A stretch of DNA of 6,882 bases from Chloroflexota bacterium (GCA_019242065.1 JAFAWJ010001000.1:1-6882); one strand, 5' to 3'; positions 1-6,388 are shown, counted from the first letter of the stretch. Notes: generated by a model from the letters alone, not told the origin. Numbers and translations are program-made.

Positions 1-384
1 CGCGCTTGTACTCCAATCGGTCGAGTACGCCAGAATGGCCAGAACATTCAGATGATTTGCACGCGTACTGGCAATGAGCGCATCGTCGGCCTGGAAGTCG
101 AATTGTCCAGGATTCGGCTCCACGTCCTGCCAGTACAGGCCCAATCGAATCCAGTCAATGTTGGCCGCACTCGCAAGCTGGAGCGCAAGCGGCGTTTGCG
201 GCTGCAGCTCGTCTGCACCGAACCCGACGCCATAGACGTCAGACGGAGTAGCGGCCGCCGGCGGCGGAGTGCTCATCGTGAACAGGAGCGTCGGAATCAC
301 CAGAGTGATAGTTGTCAGCGGCCGGAGTCCTGGCATCGGAGACTCAATAAACCGCGCCGTCGACGTGGGGATTGGATCTGGCAT
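1..384 (-). CDS. Secreted glycoside hydrolase-like TIM-barrel protein, N-terminal part (runs off left edge)
   Basis: Reading the minus strand from an ATG at 384 gives 128 open codons to the window edge with no stop, so the gene continues to the left. An in-frame TAA precedes the ATG by 11 codons. Residues 17-45 look like an export signal: a short basic start (MPGLR), a hydrophobic run (LTTITLVIPTLLFTM) and a Pro/Ala-rich end, so the ATG at 336 (residue 17) may be the true start. Residues 49-128 resemble the first strands of a clan-A (beta/alpha)8 glycosidase, as in GH39/GH42-like enzymes: VYGVGFG, then IDWIRLGLYWQDVEPNPGQF (residues 76-95), then a helix and the strand HLNVLAILAYSTDW. In such families this segment means 'moves through, wears an arginine, works out from a W..iEP.kG.y.w motif'. 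The catalytic glutamates would lie beyond the edge, so substrate and activity cannot be judged. No strong SD is seen at either start. The fold call is from memory of family motifs. Confidence 0.8.
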   Translation of the reverse strand, partial: MPDPIPTSTARFIESPMPGLRPLTTITLVIPTLLFTMSTPPPAAATPSDVYGVGFGADELQPQTPLALQLASAANIDWIRLGLYWQDVEPNPGQFDFQADDALIASTRANHLNVLAILAYSTDWSTSA

Positions 385-742
385 ACACCCATCCGGTTCC
401 AGGCGGAGGGTGCATTAGCAAGCGAGTCCTGCCGCCACACCCTTCAGATCTGGTGCACGTGTCGAGTTGCCCACTTTCGCAGGCTGTTGGTGAATGTAGC
501 GTTGACTACCCTCGTCGGGTCACCTGGTTGGGCTTGGTTCGCGCGACACATCCGGATTAGCGCATTCGGTGTACTCAAGGTGCGAAGGCGCAACTGGCGA
601 TGATGTCTCCCAGAATCATTTCCGGTAAGGCGCGCCAGCGTGTTCGCTACTGGCTTGTGCCCGGCGTGTGCTGCGCACGCACGGACCCATGCATGCGCAG
701 TCGTGCGGCACTCGTGGCCGCATTTCTCAGAAGGAGCACCCG
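385..742. other. Intergenic region between divergent genes, no supported gene
   Basis: This stretch separates the minus-strand hydrolase gene from the plus-strand small gene at 743, so it should carry promoters in both directions. Open frames crossing it give low-complexity, Arg- and His-rich translations with no recognisable motif. A TTGACT at 502-507 lacks a matching -10 box at the usual distance. The only clear structure is a GC-rich inverted repeat at 671-700, listed separately. Confidence 0.5.
671..700. repeat. GC-rich inverted repeat upstream of the small gene at 743
   Basis: CTGCGCA at 671-677 is perfectly complementary to TGCGCAG at 694-700, with 16 bases between them that include the palindrome ATGCAT. 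It lies 42 bases before the ATG at 743 and about 30 bases before its SD. A competing short stem (GCGTG at 664-668 with CACGC at 676-680) overlaps the left arm. There is no T-tract, so it is not a typical terminator. It could be an operator or a leader hairpin, or it could be chance in GC-rich DNA. Confidence 0.3.
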
Positions 743-940
743 ATGAAACCCGAACCCGCCGGCGTGAATCACCGTCAGCAGCAAACTGTGTACGACCAGC
801 CGTATACGTGGGGGCGACCACCGTCAACCTATCTTCCGTTTCGCGCCATCATCCGGCTGGCAATCCTGCGTTCGAAGCTCGAGGCAGTCCGCTATGAGCG
901 CGGCACCAGACTGCCCTCGACGAACAACCGCGCCGCTTGA
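743..940 (+). CDS. Small uncharacterised protein (65 aa)
   Basis: I do not recognise a named family. The ATG at 743 has an excellent SD, AAGGAG at 731-736 with six bases of spacing, which decides this start over in-frame upstream ATGs such as the one at 668. The 65-residue product is hydrophilic at both ends, with a Gln/Tyr-rich part (QQQTVYDQPYTWGRPPSTY, residues 13-31) followed by a basic amphipathic helix (LPFRAIIRLAILRSKLEAVRYE, residues 32-53) and a polar tail. There is no signal peptide or membrane span. About 70% of third codon positions are G or C, compatible with coding here. The helix resembles short basic segments I associate with small hypothetical proteins of Chloroflexota, but that is recollection only. 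The stop overlaps a following ATG (TGATG at 938-942) whose frame I could not support as a gene. Confidence 0.5.
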   Translation: MKPEPAGVNHRQQQTVYDQPYTWGRPPSTYLPFRAIIRLAILRSKLEAVRYERGTRLPSTNNRAA

Positions 941-1313
941 TGAGTCGAACCTGGTCTACGGCGCATGGTACTGCGGGCGTTCCTGTCGCGCACTGCCTGC
1001 GCCAGCTCAACCCGGCCGCTGACTCCCGCGGCCACGCACACGGCCATTTTTGCGCTCGGCAAGTGGATCGTGCCACAGCCATGACGCGCAGTGACTTGGC
1101 TACCGGAGATCTGCTGGGGAAGTGGTGGCGTAGCTCCCAGGTGGCGGGCCTCGTCTCCATCCGTGACCATCGGGCTGTTGGTGGCCACCGTGTCAACCGC
1201 TGATTCGCTGACAACCTTAGCCATCCGGCGTCGCCATTCTGGTGTATGTACGAGTGGAACCGGAACCGACGTGGACTTCGCCACGAGCATCATCTGCAAA
1301 GGACATTCCGTTC
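941..1313. other. Region upstream of the cupredoxin gene, no supported gene
   Basis: Open frames exist here on both strands, but their products have no recognisable domain, are rich in His, Arg, Ser and Thr, and overlap each other. The promoter for the cupredoxin-phosphoesterase pair should lie in its right-hand part. A tandem GGAACC pair sits at 1256-1267 and a CCATCC at 1221-1226, which recall ECF -35 elements, but neither has a convincing -10 at 16-17 bases. I see no tRNA or strong terminator. Confidence 0.45.
1298..1303 (+). promoter_or_regulatory. Ribosome binding site deciding the cupredoxin start
   Basis: AAAGGA lies ten bases before the ATG at 1314. It favours this start over the in-frame ATG at 1242, which would place 24 polar residues in front of the signal peptide. 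An ATG at 1323 is also possible but further from this site. Confidence 0.55.
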
Positions 1314-1772
1314 ATGGACCTGATGAGCCGCCTGCGCCGACGCCCCCATTGGCGCACTCTTGTCGTCGGAAGCGCACTGTTTGGTTTGCTGCCGCTCATC
1401 GCGGCGTGCGCGCCCAGTAATTCGGTTATCGCGTCGACGGGCATGCCAACCCCCGTCCCACCTTCGGCCGTGTCCACTCTTGCGCCAGCAAAGCCGTTAG
1501 TCACCGCCGACCCGAATGCGCCGGGCGGTCCGCAACTCACAATCGAAAACTTCAATTTCACTCCCGCGGACATTACCGTCACGGCGAATACTGTTGTTAC
1601 CTGGACAAACAATGACGATGTCGAGCATACCGTCACGGCCTCGGACAACTCGTTTGGCTCCAAGGCCCTGGAGGCCGGCGAGACCTTCTCGTTCACCTTC
1701 ACGCAGCCTGGCACCTACACCTACTTTTGCTCCATTCATCCCTTTATGACCGGCCGTGTGACGGTCCAGTAA
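1314..1772 (+). CDS. Lipid-anchored cupredoxin (type I copper protein, amicyanin/plastocyanin-like)
   Basis: The 152-residue product begins with a lipoprotein signal: basic n-region (RLRRRPHWR), hydrophobic core (residues 15-28) and lipobox IAAC with the acylatable cysteine at 32. Residues 33-73 form a Pro/Thr/Ala-rich tether. Residues 74-152 form one cupredoxin domain. Its first ligand is His105 in DVEHTV; the other three, Cys139, His142 and Met145, lie in FCSIHPFM. The C-x2-H-x2-M spacing gives the short loop typical of amicyanin rather than the longer loop of azurin, so a blue type I copper site is expected. The protein should act outside the membrane as a one-electron carrier or copper binder; its redox partner is unknown. 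The gene is followed after ten bases by the metallophosphoesterase gene, whose SD overlaps this stop, so the two are probably translated together. The family call is firm; the physiological role is not. Confidence 0.93.
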   Translation: MDLMSRLRRRPHWRTLVVGSALFGLLPLIAACAPSNSVIASTGMPTPVPPSAVSTLAPAKPLVTADPNAPGGPQLTIENFNFTPADITVTANTVVTWTNNDDVEHTVTASDNSFGSKALEAGETFSFTFTQPGTYTYFCSIHPFMTGRVTVQ

Positions 1773-1775
1773 GGA
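1771..1775 (+). promoter_or_regulatory. SD of the phosphoesterase gene overlapping the cupredoxin stop
   Basis: AAGGA begins inside the TAA stop codon of the cupredoxin gene and lies seven bases before the ATG at 1783. The overlap supports translational coupling. It also fixes the phosphoesterase start against an in-frame GTG at 1861 that sits just before the twin arginine. Confidence 0.7.
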
Positions 1776-1782
1776 ATTCACC

Positions 1783-2772
1783 ATGAGCCGCAACTATGAT
1801 CGCTATCACATCGCGAACCCACTGGACAGTGCGCCTGAAGTGGCGCAGCATGCCGACGGGGTGAACCGGCGCGGCTTTCTCAAGTGCATGGCGTGGGCGG
1901 GCACTGGCGTCGTCTGGACACTGGCCGGCGGCGTGCTGACGTCATGTACCTTGCCGCAGGCCAATAGTCAAGGGACAGGAGACTTCACCTTCGTCCAGGT
2001 GAGCGACAGCCACATCGGTTTCAATGCGGTTCCCAACATGGATGTAACAGGCACATTTCAAAAGGCCATCAACGATATCGGCGGCCTGAAGACCCGACCG
2101 GCGTTCGTTCTCCACACCGGCGACGTGAGCCATTTGTCGGCCCCGGCGCAGTATGACACGGTCGACCAGATCATCAAGGCCGCCAAGATCGACCAGGCGT
2201 ACTACGTACCAGGCGAGCACGACACGTTTGTGGATAACGGCCAGGCGTACTTGAGTCGCTTCGGTACAGGCACCACGGGTAATGGATGGCGGAGCTTTGA
2301 CTACAATGGCGTGCACTTTGTCGGTCTCATCAACGTTTGGAATCTGAAAGCCGGGGGATTTGGAGTGCTGGGTCAAGACCAGTTGGACTGGCTCAAGGCG
2401 GATCTTGCTCCGCTGAGCGCGAGCGTGCCGATCGTCGTCTATGCGCATGTGCCACTGTGGGCGCTGTATCCCACCTGGGGCTGGGGGACCACGGATGCGG
2501 AGCAGGCATTGACGGAGCTGCGCCGCTTCGGTTCGGTGACGGTCCTGAACGGACACGTTCATCAGGTGTTGCAGAAGGTAGAGGGGAACGTCACGTTCCA
2601 CACGGCCGCGGGGACAGCCTATCCGCAGCCGGCGCCTGGTACGGCACCGGCACCAGGTCCGCTGCTCGTCGTCTCTGAGCAACTGTTATCAACCCTGGGT
2701 ATCCGCGAAGTGGTATTCGTTCAGAAGGCGGGCGCGCCGGCGGTAATCGATAGCCAGCTCACGTCGAAATGA
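1783..2772 (+). CDS. Tat-exported calcineurin-like metallophosphoesterase
   Basis: The 329-residue product has a twin-arginine signal, NRRGFLK at 28-34, followed by a hydrophobic stretch to residue 53 and LTSC at 52-55, which could serve as a lipobox, so it may be a Tat lipoprotein. The mature part carries the metallophosphoesterase metal-site motifs in order: D75-x-H77, G113-D114, G144-E145-H146-D147, H222 in YAHVPLW, and H258-x-H260 in NGHVHQ. This implies a binuclear metal centre and hydrolysis of a phosphomonoester or phosphodiester outside the cytoplasm; the substrate cannot be read from sequence. Position 145 is Glu where most of the superfamily has the metal-bridging Asn; I recall PGEHD being normal in this subgroup, together with the conserved ALYPTWGWGTTD and QKVEGNVTFHTA segments. 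The folded protein probably acquires its metal before export, consistent with Tat use. It forms a unit with the cupredoxin gene upstream. Family call is firm. Confidence 0.95.
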   Translation: MSRNYDRYHIANPLDSAPEVAQHADGVNRRGFLKCMAWAGTGVVWTLAGGVLTSCTLPQANSQGTGDFTFVQVSDSHIGFNAVPNMDVTGTFQKAINDIGGLKTRPAFVLHTGDVSHLSAPAQYDTVDQIIKAAKIDQAYYVPGEHDTFVDNGQAYLSRFGTGTTGNGWRSFDYNGVHFVGLINVWNLKAGGFGVLGQDQLDWLKADLAPLSASVPIVVYAHVPLWALYPTWGWGTTDAEQALTELRRFGSVTVLNGHVHQVLQKVEGNVTFHTAAGTAYPQPAPGTAPAPGPLLVVSEQLLSTLGIREVVFVQKAGAPAVIDSQLTSK

Positions 2773-2782
2773 CCGTCGACCA

Positions 2783-2813
2783 AGAGGTGACATCTATGAC
2801 CCGGCTCCCATAA
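2783..2813 (+). other. Orphan translation start (SD-ATG) opening a five-codon frame
   Basis: Eleven bases after the phosphoesterase stop there is AGAGGTGA (2783-2790), then an ATG at 2796, then four codons and a TAA at 2811-2813 (MTRLP). The signal is as good as those of the real genes nearby, but the frame closes at once and the oppositely oriented sigma gene begins 23 bases later. It may be the relic of a deleted third gene of this operon, or a chance match. Confidence 0.3.
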
Positions 2814-2836
2814 TCTGCCGGAACTGATCGCCAGCC

Positions 2837-3442
2837 TCAGCGGCGACTCAGCTCCACCCTCAGCTTCATCAAGCCCCGCCGGATGCGCGTTTTGGTCGTG
2901 CCCAGTGGCACGCTCGTGGCGCAGGCGACTTCCTCGTGCGTCAGCTCATTGAAAAACGCAAGTGTGATCGCTTGTCTCTCCGATTGCGAGAGAATGTGGA
3001 GGGCAACACGCACGGCAGAACGTCGCTCGTCGACAACCACCCGATCTGCGAGTTCAGGTGTCGCGTCCGTCAGTGTCTCGAGCAGCCGTCCGTCGGGGTC
3101 CATCTCGGGGATCAAACGCGACCGCCGACGGCGCAGCTCATTGAGAATTCGACGCCGGGTAATCTGAAGCACCCAGTTTCGGAAGCTGCCCCGTCGCGTA
3201 TCGAAGCGGTCGGCGTGCTGCCAAACAGTGAGGAACACATCCTGGACAATCTCCTCGGCTGCCGGGCGATCCACAGCTCGCGTCGCAACGGTTGTCAGGA
3301 AGGACCCGTAGCGGGCATGCAGGCTTTCCAACGGCTCGCCCAGCCCGCCGGCGAGCCGTCGCACAAGCTCCTCGTCGGGAACGGGCGCGGTCTTGACCCA
3401 GTTCACAGTCGCCAGCCTAATGTGGTGGGTCCGGGCCCCCAT
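2837..3442 (-). CDS. ECF-subfamily RNA polymerase sigma-70 factor
   Basis: The product has the two conserved ECF blocks. With numbering from a GTG at 3502, region 2 spans residues 58-128, including RPAAEEIVQDVFLTVW (79-94) and the -10 binding helix around GSFRNWVLQITRRRILNELRR. Region 4 spans 164-221, with LSQSERQAITLAFFNELTHEEVA and the recognition helix VPLGTTKTRIRRGLMKLR (198-215). The region 4 wording recalls the SigK/ECF19 type. Start choice is uncertain: the frame opens at GTG 3502 without an SD, ATG 3442 follows a GGGG stretch, and GTG 3406 would give 189 residues, nearest the family norm; I list 3442. There is no C-terminal extension. It directs RNA polymerase to a set of promoters, normally held off by a membrane anti-sigma factor, yet no anti-sigma gene is adjacent. 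It converges on the phosphoesterase gene and follows the LuxR regulator on the same strand. Confidence 0.93.
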   Translation of the reverse strand: MGARTHHIRLATVNWVKTAPVPDEELVRRLAGGLGEPLESLHARYGSFLTTVATRAVDRPAAEEIVQDVFLTVWQHADRFDTRRGSFRNWVLQITRRRILNELRRRRSRLIPEMDPDGRLLETLTDATPELADRVVVDERRSAVRVALHILSQSERQAITLAFFNELTHEEVACATSVPLGTTKTRIRRGLMKLRVELSRR

Positions 3443-3571
3443 CGACGAGACCCCGCATTTCCGCTGCGCGCTATGACGACGGGTGTGGGGGAAATCCCTC
3501 ACGTACCGGCAGCGTCGTCGGCGGCAAAGTCGCCCTCCTGCAAAATTCGCAGGTCTGCCGCAGTCGGAGCG

Positions 3572-6049
3572 TCAGGCGATGCCAGCCTGGACCGCGAGGC
3601 GCGCAGCCGCGATGCGCGATGAAACGTCGAGCTTGGTGAAGATGTGGCTCAAATGACGCTCGACCGTCTTTTCACTCAGCACCAACGCTATTGCAATCTC
3701 GCGATTCGTCTGTGCGAGCGCTACCAGACGCAGTACCTCCAGCTCGCGCGGGGTGAGTCCAGCAAACGATCGTTCAGAGAAGCTGTTGGACTCCGTACGA
3801 GCTCCACGTGCATCGTCTGCGGCGAGCGCGTAGACGACGGCCTGTTCCGTGCTCATCGTGCGCGCTTCTGCTCGCGCGTGCGCCGCTGCCTCGGCTCCGA
3901 CGCGGCGCTCGGCAACTGTCAGCCAGCGCCGGAGGCGCTGTTGGTCCATTGGAAAAGGCGCGCACCCGACAGTCTCGCGGAGCGCGGCGGCGGCTTCAGC
4001 GAGACGGAGCGTGCGCCCCGGCTGCTTGACCGCCAGAGCTCCGGCGAAGCCTTCCAGGCAATGCACGGTTGCCAGCACATCGCCTGTCTGGTGCGCCAGG
4101 CGAAGGCTCTCAGCAAATGTCTCGCGCGCGTGCTGGGCGTCACCATGTGACAACGCATATTGCGCCAAGAAATACAGCGACCAGACCACGCCACGGCTGA
4201 TGCCGAGCCGCCGCCCAAGTCCGACGCTCGCCTCCAGCTGTCGGCGTGCCTCCAGGTGGTCGCCGCGCACCGCGGCGAGCCGCCCCAACATGCACACTGT
4301 CAGGACTGTCCCCCAACCCGGACCAGCCGCTTGTAAAGATGCATGGCTCTGGCTGTTGAGCGCCTCCGCTCGCGCGAAGTCGCCCTGCTCGAACAGGACC
4401 TGCGCCACAAGGGCAAGATTCATCGCCTCGCGCATGCGGTGACCCAACCTCTGATTGATCACGCTGGCCTGCTCGAACAACGGTCGAGCGGATCGGAGAT
4501 CTCCCCGAAATCGAATGACGCTCGCGAGCAGATGCAGACTGACTGCCGCTCGCTCTTCGTTCTCGAGCATCTGCCAGATCGTCAGACTGTCGGCGAGCAG
4601 GTCCTGCGCGACCTTCAAATCGCCCTGGCAATACGCAAGATAGCCCGCCCAAGTCAGCGCGCTTGCGCGAACCTCCGGCGCGATCGAATCCGCCTGCAGA
4701 GCAAGAAGCTCCGCCAGGCGCGCACGCCCCTCCGAGTAGTGACCCTGCAGATACCAGAGGTGCGCCAGCACGACCGCCACCCGGAGCCCAGCTTCAGCGT
4801 CGCCTACCTGGATTGCCCACAGCAACCCCGCTCGAAGATTGTCTTGCTCTTGCAAGGAGTCGTGCGCGTGCCATGGATGGTGCATGCCAGGCGGCTGCAC
4901 GTCATGGGCGAGTGTGAGGCACCAGGCCAGGTGTTTTCGACGCAGACTGTCCAGTTCGCCAGACTCGTCGAGCCGTTCCGCGGCGTACTGGCGTATGGTC
5001 TCTAGAAACCGAAAGCGGACCTGCCGCGGGGTCCGATTTTCGATGACGAGAAGTGACTTGTCGAGCAGCTGCTCCAGCAAACCAAAAATTTGGGACGCAG
5101 GCATGTCGGCGCCGCTGGCTGCGTCCTCCGCCGCCGCGAGCGTCCACCCGCCTTTGAAGACGGCCAGGCGGCGGAACAGCGTGCGTTCTTGTTCACGCAA
5201 CAGCTGGTAACTCCAGTCGAGCGTCGCCCGCAGTGTCTGGTGGCGGCCGGGCGCGGTTCGACTACCCCCGATCAACAGCTGCAAACGGTTGTCAAGGCGC
5301 GCCGCGACTTCCTCGGCACCGAGTAGCTTCAGGCGGGTGGCTGCTAGCTCGATGGCGAGCGGCATGCCGTCGAGTCGGCGACAGATTTCCCCGACGATCG
5401 CGAGGTTAGGGTGATTCTGAGAGAAGTCGGGTGCGACTGCCTGCGCGCGGTCGATAAACAGGCTCACGGCCGCGAAGTGCCGCACGTCCATGCGGTCGAG
5501 CTCCGCTGGTGACTCCGGCAAGCTCAGGCCTGGTACAGAAAACACCGCCTCGCCTTCGACCCCCAGAGCTTGCCTGCTCGCCGCCAGGATGGCGAGTGAC
5601 GTACAGGCCTGGAGCAGCATTCCGCTGAGCTCGGCGCACGCTTCAACCAGGTGCTCGCAGTTATCCAGGATAAGCAGCGCCCGGCAGCCTGCGAGCTGTT
5701 CGCGAAGACTGAGCTCGATGGGGCGGCCAGGCTGTTCGCTGACTCCGAGCGCGGCAGCCACCGTCCAGGCCACGTGCGCCGGATCAGTGAGCGGCGCCAG
5801 CTGGACAAGCCATACACCCTCTGCGTAATTGTCAGCCACCTGCCTTGCGAGATGGAGCGCCAGGCGCGTCTTGCCGATGCCGCCTGCACCGACCAGCGTC
5901 AGCAAGCGAGACGATTCGAGCAGTCGGCTCGTCTCAGCAAGCTCAGCCTCGCGGCCCACGAAGCTGGTGAGTGGCGCGGGGAGATTATCCTGACGCGGCT
6001 CGACTTCTGGCTCGCCGCCGACCTGGGAACGCGAACGACTACGTGCCAT
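3572..6049 (-). CDS. STAND ATPase (NB-ARC-like) transcriptional regulator with TPR-like region and C-terminal LuxR HTH
   Basis: The intact 825-residue protein opens with a polar tail and the PAPLTSFVGRE signature (24-34) of large bacterial STAND regulators. The nucleotide-binding domain shows Walker A GAGGIGKT at 54-61, Walker B LLILDN at 125-130, a sensor-like LAASRQ at 155-160 and GMPLAIELAA at 228-237, followed by the winged-helix segment around LRATLDWSYQLL. Residues from about 370 to 740 are helical and Ala/Leu-rich, with repeats of TPR type that usually sense a ligand or partner. A linker leads to a LuxR/GerE DNA-binding domain, GLTPRELEVLRLVA to the C-terminus (764-825), with recognition helix SEKTVERHLSHIFTKL (792-807). 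By analogy with MalT, signal binding should promote ATP-driven oligomerisation and DNA binding; signal and targets are unknown. The ATG at 6049 has AGGTGAG six bases upstream. It lies upstream of the sigma gene on the same strand. Confidence 0.95.
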   Translation of the reverse strand: MARSRSRSQVGGEPEVEPRQDNLPAPLTSFVGREAELAETSRLLESSRLLTLVGAGGIGKTRLALHLARQVADNYAEGVWLVQLAPLTDPAHVAWTVAAALGVSEQPGRPIELSLREQLAGCRALLILDNCEHLVEACAELSGMLLQACTSLAILAASRQALGVEGEAVFSVPGLSLPESPAELDRMDVRHFAAVSLFIDRAQAVAPDFSQNHPNLAIVGEICRRLDGMPLAIELAATRLKLLGAEEVAARLDNRLQLLIGGSRTAPGRHQTLRATLDWSYQLLREQERTLFRRLAVFKGGWTLAAAEDAASGADMPASQIFGLLEQLLDKSLLVIENRTPRQVRFRFLETIRQYAAERLDESGELDSLRRKHLAWCLTLAHDVQPPGMHHPWHAHDSLQEQDNLRAGLLWAIQVGDAEAGLRVAVVLAHLWYLQGHYSEGRARLAELLALQADSIAPEVRASALTWAGYLAYCQGDLKVAQDLLADSLTIWQMLENEERAAVSLHLLASVIRFRGDLRSARPLFEQASVINQRLGHRMREAMNLALVAQVLFEQGDFARAEALNSQSHASLQAAGPGWGTVLTVCMLGRLAAVRGDHLEARRQLEASVGLGRRLGISRGVVWSLYFLAQYALSHGDAQHARETFAESLRLAHQTGDVLATVHCLEGFAGALAVKQPGRTLRLAEAAAALRETVGCAPFPMDQQRLRRWLTVAERRVGAEAAAHARAEARTMSTEQAVVYALAADDARGARTESNSFSERSFAGLTPRELEVLRLVALAQTNREIAIALVLSEKTVERHLSHIFTKLDVSSRIAAARLAVQAGIA

Positions 6050-6056
6050 ACGGCAC
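6043..6056 (-). promoter_or_regulatory. Start-codon hairpin of the LuxR-STAND regulator
   Basis: In the mRNA of the regulator, GUGCC (6056-6052) pairs perfectly with GGCAC (6047-6043) across the four-base loop GUAU. The first two bases of the AUG fall in the loop and the third in the stem, and the left arm begins at the last base of the SD AGGTGAG. Such a small stem could dampen initiation. It may also be coincidence, since the right arm encodes residues 1-3. Confidence 0.3.
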
Positions 6057-6163
6057 TCACCTGTTGGCGCGCACTATACACCCGCCACCACGTGGGTCGG
6101 ATGCCACCTCCCCAAACGGTTCGGCTTGTCTTACGTCCAGAAGATCGGGGTGGCCTCCAGCCG

Positions 6164-6388
6164 CTAGAGTTGAACATCGCGCAGCAGCGCCGCCATGAGC
6201 GCTCGCGTCTGCCTCACCACGGCCACTCGCCGCCGCCGCCAGTCCTGTTCCAGCGCATGAGAGCCGCCGGTCGCAGCGACGCGCTCGCGTAGGTGCAGCC
6301 AGGCTTCCAGCTCTCGCAGCAGCTGGTCGATGCGACTCGCCAGCGCGACGAGCTGCTCATATTCCGTAGGTTGATCAGGCAACATCAC
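6164..6388 (-). CDS. Small helical protein of unknown function (74 aa)
   Basis: I do not recognise a family. The frame opens at GTG 6388, immediately followed by ATG 6385, and ends with TAG at 6164. After the first ten codons the third positions are overwhelmingly G or C, as expected for a real gene in this genome. The product is almost entirely charged helix: YEQLVALASRIDQLLRELEAWLHLRERV (residues 10-37) has leucine/isoleucine spacing suited to a coiled coil, and the second half is arginine-rich (DWRRRRVAVVRQTRALMAALLRD). It has no signal peptide, membrane span or cysteine. The SD is weak (CTGAG just before the start). It lies 114 bases upstream of the LuxR-STAND regulator on the same strand, so it could be the first gene of that transcript and possibly a partner or accessory of it; that link is inference. 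Confidence 0.5.
   Translation of the reverse strand: MMLPDQPTEYEQLVALASRIDQLLRELEAWLHLRERVAATGGSHALEQDWRRRRVAVVRQTRALMAALLRDVQL

Noticed and set aside
52..603. Plus-strand frame of 183 codons
   Set aside because: It is antisense to the glycosidase gene and its translation is an arginine-rich, motif-free shadow.
940..1203. Plus-strand frame of 87 codons whose ATG overlaps the stop of the small gene (TGATG)
   Set aside because: The overlap is the right shape for translational coupling, but the product is His/Arg/Ala-rich with no recognisable motif and third-position bias is not decisive.
1221..1284. Possible ECF promoter (CCATCC, or tandem GGAACC) upstream of the cupredoxin gene
   Set aside because: No matching -10 element lies at 16-17 bases, and I could not find the same pair of motifs upstream of the sigma gene.
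892..1299. Minus-strand frame of 135 codons
   Set aside because: It overlaps the supported small gene and other frames, lacks any known motif, and would lie antisense to the leader of the cupredoxin gene.
2801..2821. CCGGC/GCCGG inverted repeat in the convergent gap as a bidirectional terminator
   Set aside because: The stem is only 5 bp with an 11-base loop and there is no T-tract on either strand.
4343..5005. Long plus-strand frames opposite the STAND regulator
   Set aside because: They are antisense shadows of a clearly coding, intact 825-residue gene in GC-rich DNA.
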